Positions 26,926 to 35,806 of a stretch of DNA of 64,000 bases are shown here, piece after piece; position 1 is the stretch's first letter; each line of letters starts with the position of its first letter. This DNA is from an uncultured Clostridia bacterium. Lineage in GTDB: Bacteria > Bacillota > Clostridia > TANB77 > CAG-508. Location of the stretch: assembly GCA_934182465.1 (NCBI GenBank), contig CAKPRG010000006.1, positions 62,001 through 126,000 on the forward strand. The letters are read 5' to 3'. The translations under genes and the position numbers were made by a program. The notes under the pieces were generated by a model. The model saw nothing but the letters and a program-made list of their open reading frames with translations. It was not told the origin of the DNA and ran no database searches.

Positions 26926-29256
26926 TTAACTAAAAATTAATTTATCTTCATTGCAATCAACATGTATAGTTTGTTCTGCTGTATATTCACCTCTTAGAAC
27001 TTTTTCAGCAATTTCATCTTCTACATATCTTTGAATTGCTCTTCTTAATGGTCTTGCACCATATTTCAAATCAGTACCATGTTTTAATAAGTATTGTTTT
27101 GCAGAATCTGTAACTTCTAGTTTTAAGTCTTTATTGTTTAAAGCTTCTCTTGTTTTATCTAACAATAGATCTACTATTTGAATTAATTCTGATTGTGTTA
27201 AGCTATCAAATGGAATTATTTCGTCTACCCTATTTAAAAATTCTGGTCTAAATAAATCTTTTAACGCTCCTACTATCTTATCTTTATTTATAATGTTTTC
27301 ACTATTACTAAATCCTATTGTATTATTATTTAGATTTGACCCAGCATTTGATGTCATTATTAAGATTGTATTTTCAAAATTAATTGTATTTCCTTGTGAA
27401 TCTGTAAGTTTCCCATCATCTAATACTTGAAGTAATATGTTAAATACATCTGGATGTGCTTTTTCAATTTCATCTAAAAGAATAATTGAATATGGTCTTC
27501 TTTTTACTTTTTCTGTTAATTGACCTGCATCATCATATCCTACATATCCTGGAGGTGCACCAATTAATTTAGCTGTTGAATGACTTTCCATGTATTCAGA
27601 CATATCTATTCTAATTATTGAATCTTCTGATCCAAACATTTCAAATGCTAATGCTTTAGCAAGTTCTGTTTTTCCAACACCAGTAGGTCCAACAAATATA
27701 AATGATGGTGGTCTTTTTGTACTTTGAAGTCCTGCCCTATTTCTTCTAATAGCTTTTGAAACAGCTTCAACTGCAGCATTTTGTCCTATTACATGTTTGT
27801 GTAAATTTTTCTCTAAATTTAATAGTTTTTCTGTTTCTGCTTCTGTTATTTTTGTTACTGGTATTTTAGTCCATCTTTCAATTACTTCTGCAATATCTTG
27901 AATTGTTAATACAGATGGTTTTAGATTTTTTTCAATTTCTGCCATTCTTTCTTGAAGTGTACATTCTTTTGTTTTTAAATCAGCTGCTTTTTGGTAATCT
28001 TCTATTGAATCTGAAGAAACTGCTTCTTCTTTTTCTTCTGCCAATTTTGCTAATTCATTTTTTATTATTTCTAGTTCATAAAGTTCATGATTATTTAAAT
28101 TGATTTTTGAACAAGCTTCATCTATTAAATCAATTGCTTTGTCTGGTAAAAATCTGTCATGAATATACTTTTCTGACATTTTTACTGTTTTTTCGATTAC
28201 ATCATTTGTTATTAAAACTTTATGATAATCTTCATAATATTTTTTTATTCCTTGCAATATTCCTATTGTATCTTGAACTGATGGTTCTTCTACAAGAACT
28301 GGTTGAAATCTTCTTTCTAATGCTGAATCTTTTTCTATATATTTTCTATATTCTTTTAAAGTTGTTGTTCCTATAATTTGAATTTCACCATTTGATAATG
28401 ATGGTTTCAAAATATTTGCTGCATTCATAGAATGTTCTGCGTCTCCAGCACCAATTATATTGTGAATTTCATCAATTACAAGAATTATATTTCCATAAGT
28501 TTTACATTCATCTATAAGACTTTTCATTCTGCCTTCAAATTGGCCTCTAAATTGTGTTCCTGCAATAATTGCTGTCATATCTATTAAGTAAACTTCTTTA
28601 TTTAATAATTTTGCTGGAACTTTCTTTTGAGCAATTTTTATTGCTAATCCTTGTGCTATTGCTGTTTTACCAACACCAGGTTCTCCAATTAAACAAGGAT
28701 TATTTTTTGAACGACGATTTAGTATTTGAGTAACTCTTTGAATTTCTTGTTCTCTTCCTATTACTTCATCTAATAAACCATTTTTTGCTTTTTCTGTAAG
28801 ATTTGTACCAAATGTATCCAAAAATCTTTTTTTATTATTTTTTTGTTTCTTTTCAACTTTTACAGTTTTCTTTGTACCTGAAGTTGAAGAATTTGCTTCT
28901 GCTTCTGAATTAGCATCATTTTCTTCATTATTCATAGGAGCTTTGAAAAATCCTAATATACCACTTAATGGATTTTGTCCATCTTCTTCTAATGTAGTTG
29001 GATCTATTCCCAATTCTTCTAAATTCATATTTTCTGAAAAATCTTTTAATAAACTTTCAAATTGACTTGACATATCTTCAAATTCTTCTTGACTTAAATT
29101 TGAATTTTTTGTAAGTACATCTAAAGGATTTATTCCTTTTTTCTTTGCACAGCTATAGCAAAGTCCATCTACTGTAGATTTGCCATTTTCTGTTTTATTA
29201 ATAAATATAACAGCAGTGTTTTTATTACATACTGAACATAACATATATCGTTTCAC
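26926..29256 (-). CDS. clpE: ClpE-type Clp ATPase (protein unfoldase for ClpP)
   Basis: 776 residues. The N-terminus has a zinc-binding cluster with Cys7, Cys10, Cys33 and Cys36 instead of the double Clp-N domain, which marks ClpE rather than ClpC. Two AAA+ modules follow: Walker A GEPGVGKT and GPTGVGKT, Walker B LVIDEIHN and LLDEIEKAHP. A UVR-like coiled segment lies between them. TIGFSN carries the IGF loop that docks on ClpP, so it should feed that protease. Start after AGAGGTG. It is divergent from the A1 gene and has a strong promoter. I found no clear CtsR box, although CtsR usually controls clpE. Confidence 0.92.
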   Translation of the reverse strand: MKRYMLCSVCNKNTAVIFINKTENGKSTVDGLCYSCAKKKGINPLDVLTKNSNLSQEEFEDMSSQFESLLKDFSENMNLEELGIDPTTLEEDGQNPLSGILGFFKAPMNNEENDANSEAEANSSTSGTKKTVKVEKKQKNNKKRFLDTFGTNLTEKAKNGLLDEVIGREQEIQRVTQILNRRSKNNPCLIGEPGVGKTAIAQGLAIKIAQKKVPAKLLNKEVYLIDMTAIIAGTQFRGQFEGRMKSLIDECKTYGNIILVIDEIHNIIGAGDAEHSMNAANILKPSLSNGEIQIIGTTTLKEYRKYIEKDSALERRFQPVLVEEPSVQDTIGILQGIKKYYEDYHKVLITNDVIEKTVKMSEKYIHDRFLPDKAIDLIDEACSKINLNNHELYELEIIKNELAKLAEEKEEAVSSDSIEDYQKAADLKTKECTLQERMAEIEKNLKPSVLTIQDIAEVIERWTKIPVTKITEAETEKLLNLEKNLHKHVIGQNAAVEAVSKAIRRNRAGLQSTKRPPSFIFVGPTGVGKTELAKALAFEMFGSEDSIIRIDMSEYMESHSTAKLIGAPPGYVGYDDAGQLTEKVKRRPYSIILLDEIEKAHPDVFNILLQVLDDGKLTDSQGNTINFENTILIMTSNAGSNLNNNTIGFSNSENIINKDKIVGALKDLFRPEFLNRVDEIIPFDSLTQSELIQIVDLLLDKTREALNNKDLKLEVTDSAKQYLLKHGTDLKYGARPLRRAIQRYVEDEIAEKVLRGEYTAEQTIHVDCNEDKLIFS

Positions 29257-29318
29257 CTCTTAATTTATCCATCAATTTATCTTTTATATTTCTTAAAATA
29301 AAAATATTTAATAGTATT

Positions 29319-29347
29319 ATATTACATTATTTTGTAGTTACAGTCAA
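29319..29347 (-). promoter_or_regulatory. Sigma-A promoter of clpE
   Basis: Minus strand TTGACT (29342-29347), a 17-bp spacer and TAATAT (29319-29324). Confidence 0.65.
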
Positions 29348-29399
29348 TGTTTTTCACATCAAATTTACAAAAAATTGTTCCTATTTCGTATTTTATTTT

Positions 29400-29428
29400 T
29401 TGACAATTTACATAAAAAGTTGTATAAT
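29400..29428 (+). promoter_or_regulatory. Consensus sigma-A promoter of the A1-B1 unit
   Basis: TTGACA (29400-29405), exactly 17 bp, TATAAT (29423-29428): a perfect consensus promoter 36 bp ahead of the A1 start. Confidence 0.85.
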
Positions 29429-29463
29429 AAAAGCATTGAGTTTAAACAAAATAAGGAGATTTT

Positions 29464-31890
29464 ATGAGTTCAAATAATACAAAAAAAGTAAATAATAATA
29501 TTGAAAAAATATCAACCATTTCAAAAAATTTTGATGAATTACATCAAATATATAAAGATATATTCAATAGTGGCGAATTAGGTATTCTTGAATCAGATAA
29601 GGAGAATATATATTATCTTGATTCTCATAATCAAAAGAAAAGTATTGAAAAAAAATTTTTTGATTTACATTTTTCAAAAAGTATAAAAGGAAATTTTAAT
29701 AGAATCGAAGAAGCTATTAAAAATCCAAATTTAGAAGGACGCCTTTCTGATGATGCATCATTTATTTTCTTAAATATATTCACTAGTGGAGTTCTTGGAA
29801 AAACTTGTGTCGATCGTTACCTTTCTGAATTTACTAGTAATCTACATTCTTTCTTTAAAGAAAATCCAAATAATGATGCAAAACTAAATTTAGCAACATA
29901 TATTTCTGCCTATTCAGATACTCAACCTAGCATAGATAGAATTAAAAATACTACCGAATATTTTTTAAAACACAATTTTATAAAAACTAGTCAAATTGCC
30001 TCTTCTAACTATTTTAAAAACTATTCTGTAAAAGAACTTATAGAATTATCGGATAATGGCTTGATTCCAAAGGAAAAAATTATATCTTATTGTGGAGAAC
30101 AACAATATAGTCGTTCTGTATTAGAAGCAAAAAGCAAATTAATGATTCAAGCACATAATAAAGAAAAAAATAAAGCTAATGTTCACCATGCACAAAGAGA
30201 ATTAAAAAAATTAATGTCTCTTCCAAATTCGTTTCCAATTTTAGCTGATTTATATGTCAATGATGTTTTAAAGACTAGCGATTTTAATGGAATAAATATT
30301 TTAAAATCAAATATTGAATCTTTACCAGAAAATTTATTAGTACCTCTTTTATGTACTGATTTATTTAACAATTTAAATATTTCTTCAAAAGAACTTATTG
30401 ATTTATATGGAAAAACTTTATCTGGTGATAAATGTATATATCTTGCTCAAAATAAAATTATTACACCAGAAGATTTAATAAATACTATAAATATGAAAAG
30501 TGTACCTATTGTCTCACCAGAACTTGCAATAGATCCACAAGCTTTATTAAATTTTTATGAACCAAATATATTATTTGATATGTATCAAAAAGGCACTTTA
30601 ACAAAAGATTTTACAGACACATTTTCAAATAAATTATTATCTAATCTTTCTAAAGAAGAAAAAGAGAATTTTGAAAAAGAGCTTGTTAGAAAAACAACAG
30701 AACTTGATAAAACTGCATCTACAGAAACATTATTTAACTATTTCAAATCTGGAATTTTAAGTAATGATTCTTTATCACTTTTCATGGATTCAGATAAAGT
30801 TGTAGATATGTTTGTAGAAGATAAATTAGAGCCTAATGATTTAATTAATTTATATAATTCAGGTATAATAACTCAAAATGATTTATTCGATTATTTTTCT
30901 ATTGATGAAATAATTAAAAATGTCTCAAATGGCACATTTGATGAAAAAGCTCTATTAGCTATTCCAGAAAATCAAAGAGAACAAATTTTAATTACTGCTT
31001 TTAAAGAAAATAAATTATCAGATAAACATTTTATGCAGATGTTCTTAGAACACAACTCAATTTCTATAGATAAATTAGATACTACTTTAAAAGATAAAAA
31101 AATAGAAAATATTACTGATTATATTAATGAAAATACAAATCCAGACAGAATAAAAGATTTGTTTTTAACTTATCACATCTCTTATGAAGATCTAAATATT
31201 CTTAGAAGTAATAATCTTTTAAGTGATGCAGATTTTAAATCTTTTACTTCTGCAATAGACAAAAATAAATTTTATAATGATTTAAAACATAGCAAACTTA
31301 TTTTACATTCTGTAACTACTGACGAACACTATACAAATACTGGAAAATATTATTCTAGAAATTTTGGAAATTTAGAAAATTCTTCAAAAGTAACAAAATC
31401 AAAAACTAATTTTAAACTAGAAAAAGAAGGTTTACAATTATTATTAGATACCCCAAATTTAGAAAACTCTTCAGAAGTACCTTATATATCTAGTACAAAC
31501 CAAGATGGCAAACCTACATCTTTAGATGGATATCATTGCATTCCTATTTACAAATACGGACTAGTAATTTTTGAAAAATTTGAGCCTTCAAACAGTCTTT
31601 TCATTATGCCATACCAACAAGCAGATTATTTTTTACATGGCAATATGAATATGCTTGATAGTTCTGTTGATATAAATTCTAAAAACAAAAAAACACTTTC
31701 TCAAATGTCTAGTGTTATTGTTAGACAACATACAAAACACTTTTTTAGAAATGTACTAGATTCAGTAATACAGCTAAATCCAGAGGCAAAAAACGATTTA
31801 AAACCTAATGGTAAATATTCACCAGATGCCATGTTTTTTATAAATGAAATGGAAAAAAGTTATTCTGAAAATACAAAACAGTATGAATAA
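29464..31890 (+). CDS. A1: large helical-repeat protein of the duplicated A-B module
   Basis: 808 residues, no signal peptide or membrane segment, so cytoplasmic. I do not recognise a family. Residues about 252-808 align with the whole of A2. The middle (about 340-620) contains degenerate helical repeats of about 20 residues of the form LxxLYxxGxIxxxDLxxxF, for example LINLYNSGIITQNDLFDYF. A conserved C-terminal domain has GKPTSLDGYHCIPIYKYG (about 682) and MPYQQADYFLH (about 715). The first 250 residues are unique to A1 and also helical. The start has AAGGAG and a consensus promoter. Composition is like the host. A scaffold or binding role is only a guess. Confidence 0.85.
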   Translation: MSSNNTKKVNNNIEKISTISKNFDELHQIYKDIFNSGELGILESDKENIYYLDSHNQKKSIEKKFFDLHFSKSIKGNFNRIEEAIKNPNLEGRLSDDASFIFLNIFTSGVLGKTCVDRYLSEFTSNLHSFFKENPNNDAKLNLATYISAYSDTQPSIDRIKNTTEYFLKHNFIKTSQIASSNYFKNYSVKELIELSDNGLIPKEKIISYCGEQQYSRSVLEAKSKLMIQAHNKEKNKANVHHAQRELKKLMSLPNSFPILADLYVNDVLKTSDFNGINILKSNIESLPENLLVPLLCTDLFNNLNISSKELIDLYGKTLSGDKCIYLAQNKIITPEDLINTINMKSVPIVSPELAIDPQALLNFYEPNILFDMYQKGTLTKDFTDTFSNKLLSNLSKEEKENFEKELVRKTTELDKTASTETLFNYFKSGILSNDSLSLFMDSDKVVDMFVEDKLEPNDLINLYNSGIITQNDLFDYFSIDEIIKNVSNGTFDEKALLAIPENQREQILITAFKENKLSDKHFMQMFLEHNSISIDKLDTTLKDKKIENITDYINENTNPDRIKDLFLTYHISYEDLNILRSNNLLSDADFKSFTSAIDKNKFYNDLKHSKLILHSVTTDEHYTNTGKYYSRNFGNLENSSKVTKSKTNFKLEKEGLQLLLDTPNLENSSEVPYISSTNQDGKPTSLDGYHCIPIYKYGLVIFEKFEPSNSLFIMPYQQADYFLHGNMNMLDSSVDINSKNKKTLSQMSSVIVRQHTKHFFRNVLDSVIQLNPEAKNDLKPNGKYSPDAMFFINEMEKSYSENTKQYE

Positions 31891-31905
31891 AAAAAGAAAG
31901 GAATT

Positions 31906-31945
31906 AATCAATTATTCAATCTCTCTTAAATTTGAATAATTGATT
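31906..31945 (+). repeat. 14-bp perfect inverted repeat in the A1-B1 spacer
   Basis: AATCAATTATTCAA (31906-31919) and TTGAATAATTGATT (31932-31945) with a 12-nt loop. No T tract follows, so it is not a typical terminator. It lies between AAAGGA (31898-31902) and the B1 ATG. Confidence 0.8.
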
Positions 31946-31958
31946 ATACTATAAATAT

Positions 31959-32861
31959 ATGAAAGAAAATTTTACAAATATATTTGATTTACCTAAAAAC
32001 ACATCTTATCTTTTTAATAAAGAAAAAGTATCAAATATAATTAAAGAATTTTTATTAGATTTAAAAAATAATATTTATAATATTGAACAAAATCTATCAA
32101 AAGATGCTATCAATGGAAATATAAAATTCCACGCAAATACTTTAATATCAGCTATTCAATATAACCATGATGATTTTTTAATAGAATTTTCTAAATCTAA
32201 AATTGTTGATGGAATTGGAAATATTGCTGTAGTTTATAATGGTAATCCATTTATTACTTTAAAATTAATTTTACTAGGACTTAGAACTCACAATCAAATG
32301 TATTTAATAAGTAATAATTACCCAAATACAAATAATTTTCTAATTTCACTTTTAGAGAAACACTTAGAAAATAATCAATATGAAAAACATATATTTAAAA
32401 TTTTAGATTTAACTCAATCTGAAATTTTTAAATATCAAGAAAATTTTGATACTTTACTTTTTATTGGTAATAAAGACGAATATGTTTCTATAACGCCACA
32501 TATTAGAATCCCAATAATTTTTAAGAATTATGGTTCTATTTATATATTTGTAGACAGTAATTTAGATAAAAATTTAAAAGATTGCCTTTTAGATATTGAT
32601 CATTTTGCTTTTGATAATGATATAAATATAAATTATATTGAATTATCTCAAAAAAGTAATAAACTTTTAGAACAGCTAAATTACTATGGCCTTAATCAGA
32701 CTATTGCTATATTTACAAATCATATTCAAAATATTTACTCTATTTTAAATGATTTAAAATGTAATAAAATATTTATAAATTCTAATCCTTTTAAGAAAGA
32801 TCTTTTACAATTTAACGAAAATGATTTTGTTTTTACTAAAGAAATTATTATAAATAACTAA
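31959..32861 (+). CDS. B1: ProA-like (aldehyde dehydrogenase fold) protein without the catalytic cysteine segment
   Basis: 300 residues, cytoplasmic. The order of motifs follows glutamyl-phosphate reductase (ProA). Residues 85-118 (GNIAVVYNGNPFITLKLI) match the GVIGVIYESRPNVTVDAAAL region. Residues 184-199 (IPIIFKNYGSIYIFVD) match IPVIxxGxGNCHVYVD. Residues 236-277 end IFINSNPF, like the VYVNASTRF segment. The stretch holding the catalytic Cys (SVCNAxETLLVH) and about 80 following residues is missing, so dehydrogenase activity is unlikely. The relation is a pattern judgement. No adjacent Shine-Dalgarno: AAAGGA lies beyond the preceding hairpin. Paralogue of B2. Confidence 0.75.
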   Translation: MKENFTNIFDLPKNTSYLFNKEKVSNIIKEFLLDLKNNIYNIEQNLSKDAINGNIKFHANTLISAIQYNHDDFLIEFSKSKIVDGIGNIAVVYNGNPFITLKLILLGLRTHNQMYLISNNYPNTNNFLISLLEKHLENNQYEKHIFKILDLTQSEIFKYQENFDTLLFIGNKDEYVSITPHIRIPIIFKNYGSIYIFVDSNLDKNLKDCLLDIDHFAFDNDININYIELSQKSNKLLEQLNYYGLNQTIAIFTNHIQNIYSILNDLKCNKIFINSNPFKKDLLQFNENDFVFTKEIIINN

Positions 32862-32867
32862 CATCTT

Positions 32868-32896
32868 TTGACATTTTTACTTAGCTAATATATAAT
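32868..32896 (+). promoter_or_regulatory. Consensus sigma-A promoter of the A2-B2 unit
   Basis: TTGACA (32868-32873), exactly 17 bp, TATAAT (32891-32896), immediately after the B1 stop. The second A-B pair therefore has its own perfect promoter, though the spacer sequence is unlike that of the first. Confidence 0.85.
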
Positions 32897-32942
32897 ATGA
32901 TTGATTTTATAGATATAAAGATATAAAAAAGGAATTAAAAAT

Positions 32943-34685
32943 ATGGAAAATGTTATAAAAAATTTAATTAGTTCATATGTTAAAGGAAAAATTAGCGTTG
33001 GTGATCTAGAAAAAGAACATCTTAACCCAGATAGTATATTAAATTTAGATGAATCACTTATATTAAAATTTTTTGCAAAAGGACTTCCTAAAAGCATCAA
33101 TTTTTCAGCAGAAGTTTTATTAAATGCTTATGGTAAAAGCCTTTCTGGAAATGCTATATTAAAATTAAGTAAAATGGGTTATATTCCACGAGAAAAAGTA
33201 ATACTAATCTCAAATAGACATAGCTTACCAATTACAGAACCTAGTCTTGCTACATCTCCAAAAGAACTTTTAGATTTTTATTCACCAGAAGTACTTTTTT
33301 CAATGGCAGATAAAAAAGAAATTACAAATGAATTTGTAAATAATTACAATTCAAATTTAATTTCTACTCTTTCTGAAGATGAAAAAGATGAACATTTTTC
33401 TAATTTTACAGAATCTATTAAACATATTTGCGAAGAATCAAAAAATGAAACTACTACTGCTCAAAACACTTTAGATGAAACTGAAAAAGACTTATCAACT
33501 TCAACTACTACCAATTCATCTGCTCACAGTAAATTTAATGACTTGATTTTTTACTATTATCAAAAAGGAATTTTACCAGCACAATATACTGGAAATACTT
33601 TTGATTTTCAGTATATCAAGCACAAATATGAAAAAAATGAAATTACATATAAAAATATAGTTGAACTATATGTAAACAATATCATTACAGCAAGACAATT
33701 TTTAAAGCTTTTAGAAAAATCAGAAATTACAGCTGAAAATTTATATTCTACACATTCTATTTCTGATGATGTATTAAAAACAATTGCCACTACTAAAAAA
33801 ACAGATATTTTTACTGAAGCAATAAAATCTGATTCTCTATCTGTTGAATCTTTAGTTAATTTATATCTTTATGAACGTGTGCTTTCAGTTAATGAATTGC
33901 AAAAAATTCTAATTGAAAATAAAATAACAGATAATTTAGGAACTTTCTTACCAGAAAATGTTGAAGAACGAAAAATTGAAGAACTTTATACTCATTTCCT
34001 AATAGATTATAATTGTTTAGTAAGATTAAAAAGAGAAAACATTATTAGTGAAGCATTTTTTGATGAAGTTAAAGAAAAAATTAATAGTGATGACTTTTAT
34101 GAAGACTTATCTAAAATAACAGATTTATATATTCATACAACATCTGACAATATTTCTTCTTCTATTCAGCATAGTATATCTAATGCTAATGGAACAAAAA
34201 TTAGTATGGAACAAGAGCAAAAAGAACTTCAAAATATGTTTGAAAGTCCTGTAGCTCGTGAAAAATTACCTGTAATCCATGCAACTGACTTAAATGGAAA
34301 ATCAACATCTTTAGATGGATATACTTGCATACCTATGCAAAAATATAATGTTGTAACTTTAAAAAAATTTGAAACAGATGCAGATACTTATGTAATGCCT
34401 TACCAACAAGCTGCATTCTTCTTACACAATTCATATAGACCTGCTGAATTTTCAACAGGTGGTGGTTTCCAAGCAGAAATACCTTTACCATTAGAAGATT
34501 ACAATGATTCTAGTGCTATTTCTGTAGTTGCTTCTACCCTAGATTACAAAAGAGATTTACTAGAAACTATATTAGAATTAAGTAACAACGAAAAAGTAAA
34601 ATCAGAACTTTTTATAAACGGTAAGCCAAGTAATAAAGTAGAGAAATTTTTAACTAAGGACAACTCACGAGAAATAGATTTTTAA
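32943..34685 (+). CDS. A2: helical-repeat protein, paralogue of A1
   Basis: 580 residues, cytoplasmic. It aligns with A1 from its first residues: LLNAYGKSLSG against LIDLYGKTLSG; SPKELLDFYSPEVLF against DPQALLNFYEPNILF. It lacks the 250-residue N-terminal part of A1. It has a Thr/Ser/Glu linker (about 160-195), repeats such as IVELYVNNIITARQFLKLL, and the shared C-terminal domain with GKSTSLDGYTCIP (about 452) and MPYQQAAFFLH (about 485). The spacing between these two motifs is the same in both proteins (33 residues). AAGGA precedes the start. No recognised family. Confidence 0.85.
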   Translation: MENVIKNLISSYVKGKISVGDLEKEHLNPDSILNLDESLILKFFAKGLPKSINFSAEVLLNAYGKSLSGNAILKLSKMGYIPREKVILISNRHSLPITEPSLATSPKELLDFYSPEVLFSMADKKEITNEFVNNYNSNLISTLSEDEKDEHFSNFTESIKHICEESKNETTTAQNTLDETEKDLSTSTTTNSSAHSKFNDLIFYYYQKGILPAQYTGNTFDFQYIKHKYEKNEITYKNIVELYVNNIITARQFLKLLEKSEITAENLYSTHSISDDVLKTIATTKKTDIFTEAIKSDSLSVESLVNLYLYERVLSVNELQKILIENKITDNLGTFLPENVEERKIEELYTHFLIDYNCLVRLKRENIISEAFFDEVKEKINSDDFYEDLSKITDLYIHTTSDNISSSIQHSISNANGTKISMEQEQKELQNMFESPVAREKLPVIHATDLNGKSTSLDGYTCIPMQKYNVVTLKKFETDADTYVMPYQQAAFFLHNSYRPAEFSTGGGFQAEIPLPLEDYNDSSAISVVASTLDYKRDLLETILELSNNEKVKSELFINGKPSNKVEKFLTKDNSREIDF

Positions 34686-34778
34686 TTATTTGAACTGCTT
34701 TGTTCATTACGATAATAAAAAATTAATAATTTTATTTTTGTTTTAGAAAATTTTTCTAAAAACAGAAAGGACTAAATT

Positions 34779-35678
34779 GTGAAAAATATACCAGATCCAA
34801 TAGCGAATTTAAAAAATCATACTGAATATAACTTTAAAGCATCAAAAATAGAAAAAATATTAGATAAATTTGCCATTCTAATAGAAAAAAATAAAGCAAG
34901 TTTCGATAATGCTATAAAAAAAGATGCAAAATCAAATAGTCAAAAAATCGAATTTAATAAAATTATACAAATTGTAAACACATACAAAAAGGATATGCCT
35001 ATATTACCTTCTTTTTCTGCTCAAAAAATCAAAGATGGTTTTGGAAATATTGCTGTAATGTACAATGGTGATCCTTATGTAACTTTAAAAATGTTAATTT
35101 CTTCTTTGCGCACACATAACAATGTTGTATTTTTTACCAAAAATTTTAAAACTTTAAATGATTTACTTATAGAAAGTATTAATATTGTTACAAAAGAGCT
35201 TAAGTACACAGAACGTATAGCTGTTTTGCAAACTAACTTTTCTAAAAATGACATCATAAAAAAGCAAAATGGATTTAATTTATTAGTTTATATCGGAAAT
35301 AAAAGAGATTTTCAAACAGTAAGCAAACAATTAAATATTCCATCTGTTTTTCGTGGTTATGGCTCTATTGATGTATTTATTGATGACAAATCCTATAAAG
35401 AAACTCTTTTAGATATTGATGACTTTGCTTATGAAAATAATATTAAAGTAAATTATTTTCACAATACAGATATTGATGAAACTATTGCATATATAAACAA
35501 ATATAACTTAAATGATTGTTTTGCAGTATTTACAAAAAATTCTGAGCTTGCTTATAAATTCATTAATTCTATCAAATCAAAAAACATATTTATAAATACA
35601 AATCCTTTTGTAAATTATGAATTTGACTTAAATGAAAATCAATTAGTTTATACTAAAAATATTAGTATGAAAATATAA
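34779..35678 (+). CDS. B2: ProA-like protein without the catalytic cysteine segment, paralogue of B1
   Basis: 299 residues, collinear with B1: KDGFGNIAVMYNGDPYVTLK, IPSVFRGYGSIDVFID, then TLLDIDDFAYENN and AYINKYNLNDCFAVFTKN, ending NIFINTNPF. As in B1, the sequence jumps from the VYVD-equivalent to the final domain and omits the segment with the ProA catalytic Cys. No Cys is conserved between B1 and B2 at that place. The start is GTG (34779) with AGAAAGGA at normal distance. Last gene of the module, followed by a hairpin and a terminator. Confidence 0.78.
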   Translation: MKNIPDPIANLKNHTEYNFKASKIEKILDKFAILIEKNKASFDNAIKKDAKSNSQKIEFNKIIQIVNTYKKDMPILPSFSAQKIKDGFGNIAVMYNGDPYVTLKMLISSLRTHNNVVFFTKNFKTLNDLLIESINIVTKELKYTERIAVLQTNFSKNDIIKKQNGFNLLVYIGNKRDFQTVSKQLNIPSVFRGYGSIDVFIDDKSYKETLLDIDDFAYENNIKVNYFHNTDIDETIAYINKYNLNDCFAVFTKNSELAYKFINSIKSKNIFINTNPFVNYEFDLNENQLVYTKNISMKI

Positions 35679-35710
35679 ATATAGATATAAATTTTAAATT
35701 TAATAATAGC

Positions 35711-35744
35711 ATAATTGAATAAACTAATTGTTTTATTCAATTAT
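35711..35744 (+). repeat. 13-bp perfect inverted repeat after B2
   Basis: ATAATTGAATAAA (35711-35723) pairs with TTTATTCAATTAT (35732-35744). Like the repeat after A1, it contains ATTGAATAA and lacks a T tract. Confidence 0.7.
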
Positions 35745-35766
35745 TAAAATTATAAGATTCTAACCT

Positions 35767-35806
35767 GCTGATTAAAATTTTTCAAAATTTTAGTCAGCTT
35801 TTTATT
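35767..35806 (+). terminator. Terminator of the A-B module
   Basis: GCTGATTAAAATTTT pairs with AAAATTTTAGTCAGC (one mismatch), then a T run. Confidence 0.85.

Noticed and set aside
29257..29463. CtsR operator for clpE
   Set aside because: Only single GTCAA-like matches occur, not the tandem heptamer repeat with a 3-bp spacer.
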